Positions 16,801-24,458 of a DNA stretch of 64,000 nt are shown here, piece after piece; within the stretch, counting starts at the first letter, position 1, and each line of letters opens with the position of its first letter. The notes under the pieces were generated by a model. The model was not told where the DNA came from. It did no database searches and saw only the letters and a program-made list of their open reading frames with translations. The DNA comes from Coleofasciculus sp. LEGE 07092. Lineage in GTDB: Bacteria; Cyanobacteriota; Cyanobacteriia; Cyanobacteriales; Coleofasciculaceae. Location of the stretch: assembly GCF_015207375.1 (NCBI RefSeq), contig NZ_JADEWY010000013.1, positions 1-64,000 on the forward strand, written 5' to 3'. A program made the translations under genes and the position numbers.

Positions 16801-18969
16801 ATCTATGAAATCCTGGGAAATTACCCCAAGCTTGTTCAAATTTCCGAACAAAGTCTAGCGACGGCACGAGAACTACAAAATCCTCAGTTAGAAGCCGCAT
16901 CGTTAGCCATTCTGGGTCTAGCTTATTTTTATCAAGGAGATACTCAAAAAACAATTGAATTTGCTCAAGCTAGCTTAACTGTTTCAGATGAGAGCAATAG
17001 CCAGTTAGCTAAGAGTATTGCAATTTTAGTTATGAGTGTTAGTTATGGTGAATTGAAAAACTATGACAAAGCTATTGAGCTGTCTGAGGAAAATTTAAAA
17101 TTAGCTCAAGAGTCAAATGATATTAACCTCGAAAGAGCAACATTAAATATTCTAGGTGCTATCTACAGGAAAGCCGGACAGAACGAGAAATCGCTTGCTG
17201 CCTACCAAAAGGTATTGGCAATGGGTCTGGAGAGCGAAAGCCATACAAGTCGAGTCATGGCTCAAGCTGGTTTAGCGCGTACCTATCGTGAACTAAACAT
17301 GCCTATTACTGCAATCACCCACTACAAGCAAGCTATCAATGGTATTGAGCAAATCCGTAGTAATATCCGTGGACTATCTCCAGAATTACAAGAGTCATTT
17401 CTACAATCTATCATCGATTTTGACAGATTTAAGACGGCTGATATTTACCGCGAATTAGCAGACTTGTTGCTATCACAAGGACGAATTTTAGAAGCGCAGC
17501 AGGTGTTGGAACTGTTGAAGGTGCAGGAATTACGTGACTTTACTAGGAATACGAGGGCAGGTGGGGAAAAGCAGAAAGTCACATTTAATCAGACAGAGGA
17601 ACAGATTAAAAATGAACATGGCACGTTGATTGCCTTCGGACAAAAAGTTACTGAGTGTGAGGAAACCTCATGCAGTCAACTAGATCAACTGCTAGCTCAA
17701 CAAGATATATTGACTGAGGAATTTAATCAAAGTGTTGAGACGATTGAAAAAGAAGTGCGCGATCGCATTTCCACAGACCCTGCTACGCTTGACTCAGAAG
17801 ACTTTCTCCGCAAAGCCAACGAAATTGTCGAAGCCCAACCTGGCACTGTACTAATTTACCCCTTAGTCTTGGAAGACAAAATCTGGCTGTTGTGGGCAGC
17901 AAAAGGCGGTATCGTTAAAAGCATTGAAGTTTCCGACGTGGGACAGCGCCAGCTAGGGGAAACCGTTGTGAACTTTCGCCAACTGCTGCAAAACCCATCT
18001 TCAGATATTGCCGAACTGCAAGCCACTGGTAAGCAACTCTACGATTGGCTAATCAAACCTTTGGAATCAGAACTGAAAAGTAATACCATTCAAAATCTCG
18101 TCTTCTCCCTCGATCGCGCTGCCCGCTACATCCCCATGAGCGCCCTATTTGATGGCGAGAAGTACTTAATTGAAAACTATACCATTTCCACCGTACTATC
18201 CGCCGATTTGACCAACACAGACAAACGCTTGCCTCCGGGAACTGAAAACACCTCCGTTTTGGCAATGGGACTCTCGAATGCTGTCGCTGGTTTCAACCCT
18301 TTGCCCAATGTACCACCCGAACTGGATGCGATTGTCCTGAACGCTGATAATGACCCACTAGGAGTGTATTCCGGAAGTCAGTTTCTCAACCAGGAATTTA
18401 ATTTAGAAACATTGAGAAAAAATCTGCGCGGGAATCAGATTTTGCACTTAGCCACTCACGGCGAATTTAACCCAGGACGCCCAGAGGATTCCTATCTAGT
18501 GCTAGGAAATGGTGATAAGTTCGCAATTCCTGAAATTTCTAAACTATATAGGCAGTTAAGCGATGTGCATCTGGTTGTGCTTTCAGCTTGCGAAACTGCC
18601 CTTGGTGGTTCTGACGCTGATGGAAACGAGATTAATGGCATCAGCTATTACTTTCTCAATTACGGTGCTGAGGCGGTAATGGCTTCCTTATGGCTTGTCG
18701 ATGATGCTAGCACTAGTCAACTGATGCAGCAATTCTACAGCAACTTAGCCAACGGAACCGATGCAGCACCCATAACCAAAGCCGAAGCCCTGCGACAAGC
18801 ACAACTGAGTCTGTTACACAATGATACTCTAACGACAGAGACTACTGATCCAAGGGCAAGCATCGAAGTTAGACTTAGACCGGGTTCCCAAGCGGCTAAC
18901 CGTACTGCCTCCGGTTTTTCTCACCCCTACTACTGGGCACCCTTTATTCTCATCGGCAATAGCTTGTAG
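13879..18969 (+). CDS. exported TPR-repeat protein with C-terminal CHAT peptidase domain
   Basis: A 1,696-residue protein. The order is: N-terminal signal peptide (hydrophobic SLVTVTVLLSLVSPRSLA, residues about 22-40); two related beta-rich repeats of about 95 residues (about 62-260, each with a G.Y.L.W core and a W-rich end); some twenty 40-residue kinesin-light-chain-type TPRs (about 285-1180; recurring YxxALxxYxKAIE...A...A.EI patterns); a short coiled region; and a CHAT domain (about 1370-1696). The caspase-like dyad is present: His1527 in HLATHGEF and Cys1571 in SACETALGG. CHAT proteases cut after specific residues upon activation, with TPRs as the sensor or substrate platform. Signal-peptide export is unusual for caspase-like enzymes and suggests periplasmic action. 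Substrate unknown. The start may also be one of the in-frame ATGs within the first 15 residues. Confidence 0.93.
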   Translation: MEVADSCLMRIARMHQSLKSLSLVTVTVLLSLVSPRSLAETTAEISSVLAQELMPQDYQATANVEGTWNITEAKTTDGRNYTGTVTIQPIGQIYSLSWQTSAGNQLGLAFLENDRLFVAWGSDEASGYGLGVYKIGGDGNLDGRWTYSKAGGEIGTEIATGGRPDQIEGNYQVTGTNPGSEGQYKGNLNIRKTGDTYQLAWTVGATYRGVGIRSGDWLLVSWGQSSQFGVVDYTISGDKAKGRLAIVNQSSLGIENLVRTQTSANLSLLCTLEHTPIIQDRKAEADCLLEQGIKQIDTNRFQLALQPLQQALAIYREIQDRQGEGQTLKNLGNAYFYSLKDYTKAIEYQQQALAIAREIKDRDLEARALLNTGIAYKELGESVEAIAYYQQSLAIAREIQSHEIEWKALNNLGIVYSSLKDSTKAIEYQQQVLAIARELQNHDLEWTALSALVSSYDSLKDYHKVVEFAQQGLTFARETQNQERERLALNTLISAYTFLGNQTQAIEYQQQILALARKLQDQDLEWSALSALVGSYDSLKDYQKVIEFAQQGLTFAREAQNRDRELAALITLSSAYYSLEEYEKVIESAQAGLAVARQIGNRAIEARALGFIGDAYSSLQDYPKAIELYQQSLVIAKEIEDRYREGAVSIALSRTYNSLNELQKVIEFAQAGLAVAQQIENRDIEARALAFIGDAYTSLENYQQAIEAAQQALVIAQETENGLLEAYAFDTLSRAYSSLNDYQKSVELARQQLEVAQRIKNSWFEGRALARLGDVYKLLGEVGKAIELAQQGLVIAREIKNRYLEAWNLITLGDAYDLIGDNRKAIEFAQQGLTFAQEIKNRHLELLALSTLGGAYNSLGDYQKSIEFLQQNLTLARELRERDSEAIALVNLSNTYDSLEDYQKAIELLQQSLTIAREIKDRRLEAQALGNLSGIYASLNDYEKALEVANQGLEIAQEIQNYQVLMRSLYSLSVIYEILGNYPKLVQISEQSLATARELQNPQLEAASLAILGLAYFYQGDTQKTIEFAQASLTVSDESNSQLAKSIAILVMSVSYGELKNYDKAIELSEENLKLAQESNDINLERATLNILGAIYRKAGQNEKSLAAYQKVLAMGLESESHTSRVMAQAGLARTYRELNMPITAITHYKQAINGIEQIRSNIRGLSPELQESFLQSIIDFDRFKTADIYRELADLLLSQGRILEAQQVLELLKVQELRDFTRNTRAGGEKQKVTFNQTEEQIKNEHGTLIAFGQKVTECEETSCSQLDQLLAQQDILTEEFNQSVETIEKEVRDRISTDPATLDSEDFLRKANEIVEAQPGTVLIYPLVLEDKIWLLWAAKGGIVKSIEVSDVGQRQLGETVVNFRQLLQNPSSDIAELQATGKQLYDWLIKPLESELKSNTIQNLVFSLDRAARYIPMSALFDGEKYLIENYTISTVLSADLTNTDKRLPPGTENTSVLAMGLSNAVAGFNPLPNVPPELDAIVLNADNDPLGVYSGSQFLNQEFNLETLRKNLRGNQILHLATHGEFNPGRPEDSYLVLGNGDKFAIPEISKLYRQLSDVHLVVLSACETALGGSDADGNEINGISYYFLNYGAEAVMASLWLVDDASTSQLMQQFYSNLANGTDAAPITKAEALRQAQLSLLHNDTLTTETTDPRASIEVRLRPGSQAANRTASGFSHPYYWAPFILIGNSL

Positions 18970-18971
18970 TC

Positions 18972-19044
18972 GTTCATTAGGTTTCTTACTCTTATTCGGG
19001 AACCGGAAACAGAAGCCCCTATTACCGAACCGTTGCCAGAGGTC
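18972..19044 (+). repeat. 73-bp direct repeat, copy 2
   Basis: This is the same-orientation partner of 13212-13284, beginning 3 bp after the TPR-CHAT stop codon. The two copies bracket the TPR-CHAT locus at a distance of 5,760 bp. The 8-bp hairpin of copy 1 is not preserved here. Confidence 0.65.
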
Positions 19045-19409
19045 TACTGACTTGAAGCGAACTGCAACTAAAGGCTCAATCTTTTTGTTATACTAGCTTG
19101 CCTGCGGAAAATCGTGTTAGGTTATGAATAGTGTAAATATTCTGTAATAATTTAGAGTAGAAAGAAAACTATTAGCATCTAATCCTGACAATTGCGACCC
19201 AGAAGCTAAAAATGGGGTCGCCATCGCTCTGGGTAGATGATCTAGAGGAGCTTGAATTTACTACATCAGTCTGTGCTGTCGAGGTTGGGAAGGATTGTCA
19301 AAAGATTGTCTGGACGTGAGAACCGTTCGTCAATCAAATCTACTCCTAGCCATAAAAATTGCTGGTGTAAGCAGATTTGTTGGAAAATTAAAGTCTGGAG
19401 GTATCTCTC
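19045..19409. other. long leader region of the RNA-binding protein gene
   Basis: About 365 bp without a plausible gene. A possible -10 (TATACT near 19091) would give a 5' UTR of about 300 bases. Long leaders are common for cyanobacterial cold-regulated rbp genes, but no conserved element is recognised. The ribosome site GGAGGT lies shortly before the ATG at 19410. Confidence 0.4.
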
Positions 19410-19871
19410 ATGTCCGTTCGTCTTTATGTAGGCAATTTGCCCAAAGAACAGGTAGACCGTGATGAACTGCAAGCTGTTTTTGCAGAAGCTGGGAAATCGG
19501 TTTCCACAAAAGTGATTAAGGATCGGAAAACGGGTAAGTGTCGGGGTTTTGGCTTTGTCACCGTACCGACTGATGAGCTAGCCAATGAAATCATTGAAAA
19601 GTACAATGGTCATCTTTTCAAGGACGCTGCTCTGAAAATTGAAAAAGCACAACCCAAGTCGAAAGGTTCCGAGCAAAATCCAGAGGAGGATTCCCCTCCA
19701 TCTGGCGGTGGCGGAACTTCTGGGCGTCGTAGCAATAAAAAACCCAAGCGGAGTTCTTCTTCTAGCAGTTCTACTTCCTCTGACTCCGGCTCGATCCAAC
19801 CCGATCCACGCTGGGCTGATGAGTTGTCAAAGCTAAAGGAGCTTTTATCGGCTCAATCTAGTAACTCGTAA
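19410..19871 (+). CDS. RRM-domain RNA-binding protein (cyanobacterial Rbp type)
   Basis: A 153-residue protein with one N-terminal RNA recognition motif (residues about 3-82): RNP2 is LYVGNL and RNP1 is KCRGFGFVTV, with the aromatic residues used for RNA stacking. The C-terminal 70 residues are Gly, Ser and Pro rich and disordered, ending DPRWADELSKLKELLSAQ, which may form a short helix. Such proteins bind single-stranded RNA. In cyanobacteria several are cold-inducible or help localise photosystem mRNAs; which applies here is unknown. A strong GGAGGT ribosome site precedes the start, and a stem-loop terminator follows the gene, so it is probably monocistronic. Confidence 0.95.
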   Translation: MSVRLYVGNLPKEQVDRDELQAVFAEAGKSVSTKVIKDRKTGKCRGFGFVTVPTDELANEIIEKYNGHLFKDAALKIEKAQPKSKGSEQNPEEDSPPSGGGGTSGRRSNKKPKRSSSSSSSTSSDSGSIQPDPRWADELSKLKELLSAQSSNS

Positions 19872-19889
19872 ATTCTGCTTGAACCAGAG

Positions 19890-19939
19890 ATTGGGGATTG
19901 GAGATTGAGCAATCTAGCCTGTCTCCTATCCCCAATTTT
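19890..19939 (+). terminator. intrinsic terminator after the RRM gene
   Basis: ATTGGGGAT (19890-19898) pairs with ATCCCCAAT (19928-19936), with further inner pairing of GGAGA/TCTCC, followed by TTTTG. It lies 20 bp after the RRM stop codon. Confidence 0.7.
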
Positions 19940-20004
19940 GTGTCATATTAGTGCAAAATAAAGCTGCAATAAGAACCACAAATGACAGAGAGGGACTTTA
20001 GATC

Positions 20005-20715
20005 ATGAGTGCAGGAATCAATCCAGTGAACCTGATGAAACAGGAAGTCGGCAAGGCTGCTGCCGAACGGGTACAGTCAGGCATGATTGTGGGATTGGGT
20101 ACAGGCTCAACAACTGCCTACGCTATTGAGTATTTGGGCGATCGCCTCAAACAAGGTAAGCTTAAAGACATTGTGGGTATTCCGACTTCATTTCAGGCAG
20201 AAGTGTTGGCGAGACAATACGGAATTCCCCTAACCACTCTGGATGTCGTTGATCGTATCGATATTGCCATTGATGGCGCTGACGAAGTTGATCCGCAGAA
20301 AAATCTAATTAAAGGGGGCGGTGCAGCCCATACCCGCGAAAAAATTGTTGATTCCCTCGCTGAACAATTTATCGTAGTTGTCGATAGCAGTAAAGTCGTG
20401 GAGCGGCTGGGTTCAACGTTTAAACTGCCCGTAGAAGTAATGCCCATGGCATACGTTCCCGCCATGCGTGCCATTGAGAAACTAGGTGGCATCCCAGAAT
20501 TGCGTATGGGAGTTAAAAAAGCAGGACCCGTCGTTACCGATCAGGGCAATATGGTAATTGATGTCAAATTTGACTCTATCGATAATCCTGCTGAATTAGA
20601 AAAAACCATCAATAACATTCCCGGTGTCTTAGAGAACGGTTTGTTTGTCGGCGTTGCCGATGTAATTCTGATTGGCGAAGTAAAAGAGGGTAAAACCGTC
20701 ATTCGAGAGATGTAA
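20005..20715 (+). CDS. rpiA: ribose-5-phosphate isomerase A
   Basis: A 236-residue RpiA of normal length. It interconverts ribose 5-phosphate and ribulose 5-phosphate, serving the Calvin cycle and the pentose phosphate pathway in the cytoplasm. The diagnostic motifs are all present: [13 protein letters not shown] near the N-terminus, [10 protein letters not shown] with catalytic Asp residues, [11 protein letters not shown] with the catalytic Lys and Glu side chains, and the C-terminal [10 protein letters not shown]. It follows the RRM gene but is separated by a terminator. The start ATG is preceded by GAGAGGGA about 10 bases upstream. No oddities were seen. Confidence 0.97.
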   Translation: MSAGINPVNLMKQEVGKAAAERVQSGMIVGLGTGSTTAYAIEYLGDRLKQGKLKDIVGIPTSFQAEVLARQYGIPLTTLDVVDRIDIAIDGADEVDPQKNLIKGGGAAHTREKIVDSLAEQFIVVVDSSKVVERLGSTFKLPVEVMPMAYVPAMRAIEKLGGIPELRMGVKKAGPVVTDQGNMVIDVKFDSIDNPAELEKTINNIPGVLENGLFVGVADVILIGEVKEGKTVIREM

Positions 20716-20756
20716 TCTACTCTTTCTCAAGAATCCTTCTACACCTCAATATTGTT

Positions 20757-20784
20757 GTAGAGGCGTACCCTGGTACGTCTCTAT
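20757..20784. terminator. hairpin between convergent rpiA and Uma2 genes
   Basis: GTAGAGGCGTACC and GGTACGTCTCTAT form a 13-bp stem with a two-base loop, midway between two convergent genes. It belongs to the same palindrome type as 12316-12343. Confidence 0.65.
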
Positions 20785-20834
20785 ATCTGGATTTGTATCT
20801 CATTTAGCGATCGCCCATTTTCCCAACTACAATA

Positions 20835-21560
20835 TTACCCTTGAGCGATCGCCTGTACCTCATCCACTGACAATCCCAACGCTTCGGCAACTTGTTCAAC
20901 ACTCAACCCCATACCCAACAATCGAGGAACTGCATCCTGTCTGGCTTGCTCGGCTTGAGCAGCTCGCTGCCGTTCCTCCTCAAACCGTTGAGCAATTTCT
21001 ACATAACTCAAAAAACGCTCTCCGTCGGGGCGATAAAGCTCCAACGTTTCCTCTGATAACGCAAATCGAATCTGCAAGCGAGGGCTAACCCAATCCGCCA
21101 TCTGGGGAATTACATCCAAGCCGTCCTCACCCCGCAACCAGCCCCGCAATCGATTGCTGTCTCGATCGTAAATGTAGTACTCTTCCACACCGTAGCGATC
21201 ATAGAATAGCAACTTTTTATCCATCTCATCCTGAGTATTCCCAGGAGACAGAATTTCAAACACCACCTGCGGTGCAATTCCTCCTTCGTGCCATTGTCGG
21301 TAAGAACCCCTATCGCCCTTGGGTCTACCAAACACCACCATTACATCTGGCGCATTCACAATGTTTGGCTTTTCTTCCACCGGATACCAAAACAAATCCC
21401 CGGCTACAAACACATTCGCATTATCGGCAAACAGCCAATCCAAGTTTTGCTGAATCACTACAATCCAGCGAAACTGCTTGGTGTTATTTGCCATGGGTTG
21501 TCCATCACTCTCGGGATAGATGATTTCTTTTTGAGTTGGAGATTGCAGTTGAGAAACCAT
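20835..21560 (-). CDS. Uma2-family (DUF820) PD-(D/E)XK nuclease-like protein
   Basis: A 241-residue paralogue of the protein at 6915, alignable over the first 190 residues: VAGDLFWYPVEE, AP-D-VMVVFGRPKGDR, VVFEILSPGN, KLLFYDRYGVEEYYIYDRD. It differs at the C-terminus, where a Gln/Glu/Arg-rich helix is followed by LGLSVDEVQAIAQG. That tail resembles the short helical tails seen on other Uma2 proteins and predicted to mediate oligomerisation or targeting. The acidic active-site positions are kept, but catalysis is unproven for the family. Monocistronic, convergent with rpiA. Confidence 0.88.
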   Translation of the reverse strand: MVSQLQSPTQKEIIYPESDGQPMANNTKQFRWIVVIQQNLDWLFADNANVFVAGDLFWYPVEEKPNIVNAPDVMVVFGRPKGDRGSYRQWHEGGIAPQVVFEILSPGNTQDEMDKKLLFYDRYGVEEYYIYDRDSNRLRGWLRGEDGLDVIPQMADWVSPRLQIRFALSEETLELYRPDGERFLSYVEIAQRFEEERQRAAQAEQARQDAVPRLLGMGLSVEQVAEALGLSVDEVQAIAQG

Positions 21561-21906
21561 ATCTCATATTCAGTTGCAGTCAGAAGTGTAATTGAGCGGC
21601 TTGATGCAGGGGAGCGGGGGAGCTGGGGAACACTTAGAGATAAACTCTCCTCACTTTTTTCAAATTTGCTTGCATGGGGATGCTCCCAAGTTGCTTATTA
21701 CTATCCCCAAAACTAATACTTGTCAATAGTTTCAGGGTAACACGACTACAGGCAATAGATGAGACGAGAGAGTTCGCATCTCCACAGGATCTAAATAGGT
21801 GAACAATAATTAAAAGAGAGAGTTGAACATCTTCAAGCCTTTTCTCGAAGGGAAAAGGTTAATCCAAAATAACCAATCTAAAATCCCTTGACTTCTGACC
21901 CCTCTT
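21561..21906. other. divergent intergenic region with G-rich tract
   Basis: 345 bp between the divergently transcribed Uma2 and aldo/keto reductase genes, presumably holding both promoters. A short G-rich tract (GGGGAGCGGGGGAGCTGGGG, about 21609-21628) lies near the Uma2 start. Nothing else is recognised. Confidence 0.45.
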
Positions 21907-23091
21907 ATGATGCAATACCGACGATTTGGGCGTACAGAATTGCAAATGCCGATATTCTCCTGTGGAGGTATGCGGTATCAGTTCAAATGGAAAGATGTCC
22001 CGGCATGGCAAATTCCCAGAGATAATCAACAAAATTTAGACGCCACAATTCGCCGCGCTTTAGAAGTTGGAATCAACCACATTGAAACGGCTCGTGGTTA
22101 CGGCACTTCTGAAATGCAGTTGGGCAGGATTCTGCCGAAGTTTCCCCGCGAACAGCTTATCGTACAAACGAAGATTAGCCCCAAATCAGACTCCAAAGAA
22201 TTTCGGCGTCAGTTCAAGCAGTCGCTGGCATTTCTGAAACTGGACTATGTTGACTTATTAGGGATACACGGCATCAATACGCGGGAGTTGTTGCATGATA
22301 CGATTCGTCCCGGAGGTTGTCTGGATGTGGCGCGGCAGTTACAAGCTGAGGGCAAGGTGCGGTTTATTGGCTTTTCCACTCACGGGCCGACGGATGTCAT
22401 TGTCAAGGCTATAGAAACTGACCAGTTTGACTATGTTAACCTGCACTGGTATTACATCAATCAATTCAATTGGTCTGCCATTGAAGCGGCAACCCGTCAT
22501 GATATGGGCGTATTTATTATCAGCCCTTCGGATAAAGGGGGAATGCTTTACAAAGCTCCGCAGCGTTTGGTGGAACTGTGTGCGCCACTGAGTCCGATGG
22601 TGTTTAATGATTTGTTTTGTTTGAGTCATCCCCAGGTACATACGCTGAGTTTGGGGGCATCTCGTCCAACAGATTTTGACGAACACCTGAAGGCGGTGGA
22701 ACTCTTGGATCAAGCTGATGAAATTTTACCGCCGATTTTGGCAAGATTGGAAAAAGAAGCGATCGCTCGACTAGGAGAAGACTGGCTCAAAACCTGGCAG
22801 CTTGGCTTGCCGACAGTTGAAGAAACACCAGGAAGCATTAATATCCCAGTAATTTTGTGGCTAAGGAATTTAGCGATCGCTTACGATATGATTGAATATG
22901 GTAAAATGCGTTATAACTTATTGGGGAGTGGCGGTCACTGGTTCCCAGGAGCTAAAGCGGAACAGGTGAGAAAACTTGATCTACAGCCATGTCTCCAACA
23001 CAGCCCTCATGCCCAGGAAATACCTGCCTTGCTCGATGATGCCCATCGATTGTTAGGGGGTCAAGCTGTTAAACGTTTATCACAGCAATAA
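21907..23091 (+). CDS. aldo/keto reductase family oxidoreductase
   Basis: A 394-residue aldo/keto reductase of the cyanobacterial type beginning YRRFGRTELQMPIFSCGGMR. The TIM-barrel catalytic tetrad is recognisable: Asn/Asp region before HIETARGYGTSE (Tyr), the Lys in VQTKIS and the His in LLGIHGINT. NADP-binding loops follow (LGASRPTD near residue 258). After the barrel the protein has a roughly 100-residue extension (LPTVEETPGSINIPVILWLR to the end). It lacks the CxxCxxC ferredoxin motif seen in related fused AKRs, so it is unlikely to be an iron-sulfur enzyme. The substrate cannot be assigned. It stands alone; the EAL gene follows 200 bp downstream. Confidence 0.9.
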   Translation: MMQYRRFGRTELQMPIFSCGGMRYQFKWKDVPAWQIPRDNQQNLDATIRRALEVGINHIETARGYGTSEMQLGRILPKFPREQLIVQTKISPKSDSKEFRRQFKQSLAFLKLDYVDLLGIHGINTRELLHDTIRPGGCLDVARQLQAEGKVRFIGFSTHGPTDVIVKAIETDQFDYVNLHWYYINQFNWSAIEAATRHDMGVFIISPSDKGGMLYKAPQRLVELCAPLSPMVFNDLFCLSHPQVHTLSLGASRPTDFDEHLKAVELLDQADEILPPILARLEKEAIARLGEDWLKTWQLGLPTVEETPGSINIPVILWLRNLAIAYDMIEYGKMRYNLLGSGGHWFPGAKAEQVRKLDLQPCLQHSPHAQEIPALLDDAHRLLGGQAVKRLSQQ

Positions 23092-23293
23092 CTTCTTCTA
23101 CGAGTGATGTAACCGGACAAAATGCCTCGGTTCTCGCTTTCTGACTCTTTTCCTATTTATGGCTCAAGGCTTGACCAGGCTGGAGAAGAAGCTTAAGTTT
23201 ATCTTAAGTAAACATTAATCAAAAGGGTAATAAAGTCTAATTCTAATACCCTGTAACTAGAGCTAAACGGATAGAAAATTGGAGGAAACAAAT

Positions 23294-24097
23294 GTGGTGC
23301 AGAGTCTTTGTCAGAAGTCCCCGAACAGTCAAGATTTGCAAAAAGCCCTACTAGAAAATCGGTTTTGCCTATACTGTCAACCGATTATCCCCCTGAACAC
23401 TCACTCAGAGGGATGCGTTCATAAGGAGATTTTATTGCGGATGGTGGGACAAGATGGCAAGCTTATCCAGCCCAATCAATTCCTTCCTTATGCCGAAGAA
23501 TATGGATTGATGCCATCGATCGATCGCTGGGTGCTTAAATCCTTCTTTGATGGCATTTACCACCCCAGTAAGTGTATGGGATGTTGGGCTAGGGGATACT
23601 ACTGCGGCTGCATTATCGCATTTAATCTATCTGGCTCTAGTATTAACAATGAAGAATTTTTAACCTTCTTAGAAGAAGCTGTTACCACACATCCAGTTCC
23701 GCCTTATAGCTTGGTGTTTGAAATTACAGAAACAGTGGCACTGTCCAACCTAGAAAAAACTCGCCAGTTTATTCTGCGATTGCAGAAGTTGGGTTGCCAA
23801 TTTGCCCTTGATGATTTTGGAACAGGAATGGCAAGTTTAGCCTATCTGAAAGAATTGCCCTTAGACTTTGTAAAAATTGATGGGATGTTCGTGCGAGATT
23901 TGGCGACTAACCCTGTCTCAGCCGCTATTGTGTCTGCGATTGTGCAGATTGCGCAAGTGAAGAATATTCAGACGGTTGCCGAATATGTCGAAAACGTTCA
24001 AATTTTGGAACAGTTGAAAGAATTAGGTGTTGGTTATGCTCAGGGGTTTTACTTGGGTAAACCGACACCTGTTCTTCAGCGATCGCCAATACTGTGA
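23294..24097 (+). CDS. EAL-domain protein, probable cyclic-di-GMP phosphodiesterase
   Basis: A stand-alone EAL domain of about 267 residues. Signature positions: EIL in place of EAL (KEILLRMV), IAFNLSGSSI (Asn metal ligand), FEITETVA (Glu), FALDDFGTGMASLAYL (loop 6), VKIDGMFVRDL (Lys) and VAEYVEN (Glu). The metal ligands and the general-base Glu are therefore present and c-di-GMP hydrolysis is plausible. A six-cysteine stretch (FCLYCQ early, and KCMGCWARGYYCGC in the middle) is unusual and could bind a metal or sense redox. No sensor or GGDEF partner is attached. The GTG start at 23294 is chosen because GGAGGA lies seven bases upstream; the frame also opens at a TTG inside that site. Confidence 0.88.
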   Translation: MVQSLCQKSPNSQDLQKALLENRFCLYCQPIIPLNTHSEGCVHKEILLRMVGQDGKLIQPNQFLPYAEEYGLMPSIDRWVLKSFFDGIYHPSKCMGCWARGYYCGCIIAFNLSGSSINNEEFLTFLEEAVTTHPVPPYSLVFEITETVALSNLEKTRQFILRLQKLGCQFALDDFGTGMASLAYLKELPLDFVKIDGMFVRDLATNPVSAAIVSAIVQIAQVKNIQTVAEYVENVQILEQLKELGVGYAQGFYLGKPTPVLQRSPIL

Positions 24098-24246
24098 TAA
24101 CTCAGTGGGGGGTAAAGAATCTCAGACCAATATAAGCTAACGTGTGGTGTTTGTCACAAGTATACAACTCTAATTCTTCTAAGTTGCTATAAACGGTTTG
24201 TCCATCAGGGTAGTTTTCAAAAAAATCGGCGAACCGCGAGTTACTA

Positions 24247-24444
24247 ATGAATTGGATTATCACAAAAACACAACCTATCGTTACTGCATTATCCCAGATT
24301 TTTACAACCAACCAAATTGCCGAAAAATTATCAGATCGGCAACAATCGCTGCGTAGTTTAGGATTGCTCGTCGATGACATGGATTCAGAACAGACGCCTT
24401 TAGAACGAATTCGCAAGCGGATTAATCTGATATTTGGTATTTGA
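24247..24444 (+). CDS. small hypothetical protein
   Basis: A 65-residue frame ending 14 bp before the stop of the converging rsmG. Its second half (QIAEKLSDRQQSLRSLGLLV, then LERIRKRINLIFGI) looks like two amphipathic helices with normal codon use, suggesting a real small protein. There is no good ribosome binding site. An overlapping frame on the other strand (24102-24416) is also open, so the choice of strand is uncertain. Confidence 0.35.
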   Translation: MNWIITKTQPIVTALSQIFTTNQIAEKLSDRQQSLRSLGLLVDDMDSEQTPLERIRKRINLIFGI

Positions 24445-24458
24445 AAGGAGCCGATAAT

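Noticed and set aside
24102-24416. 104-residue minus-strand frame opposite the small gene at 24247
   Set aside because: It starts at a TTG without a ribosome site; the first half looks antisense. The second half (YPDGQTVYSNLEELELYTC) looks more natural, so it is not fully excluded, but I could not support it.
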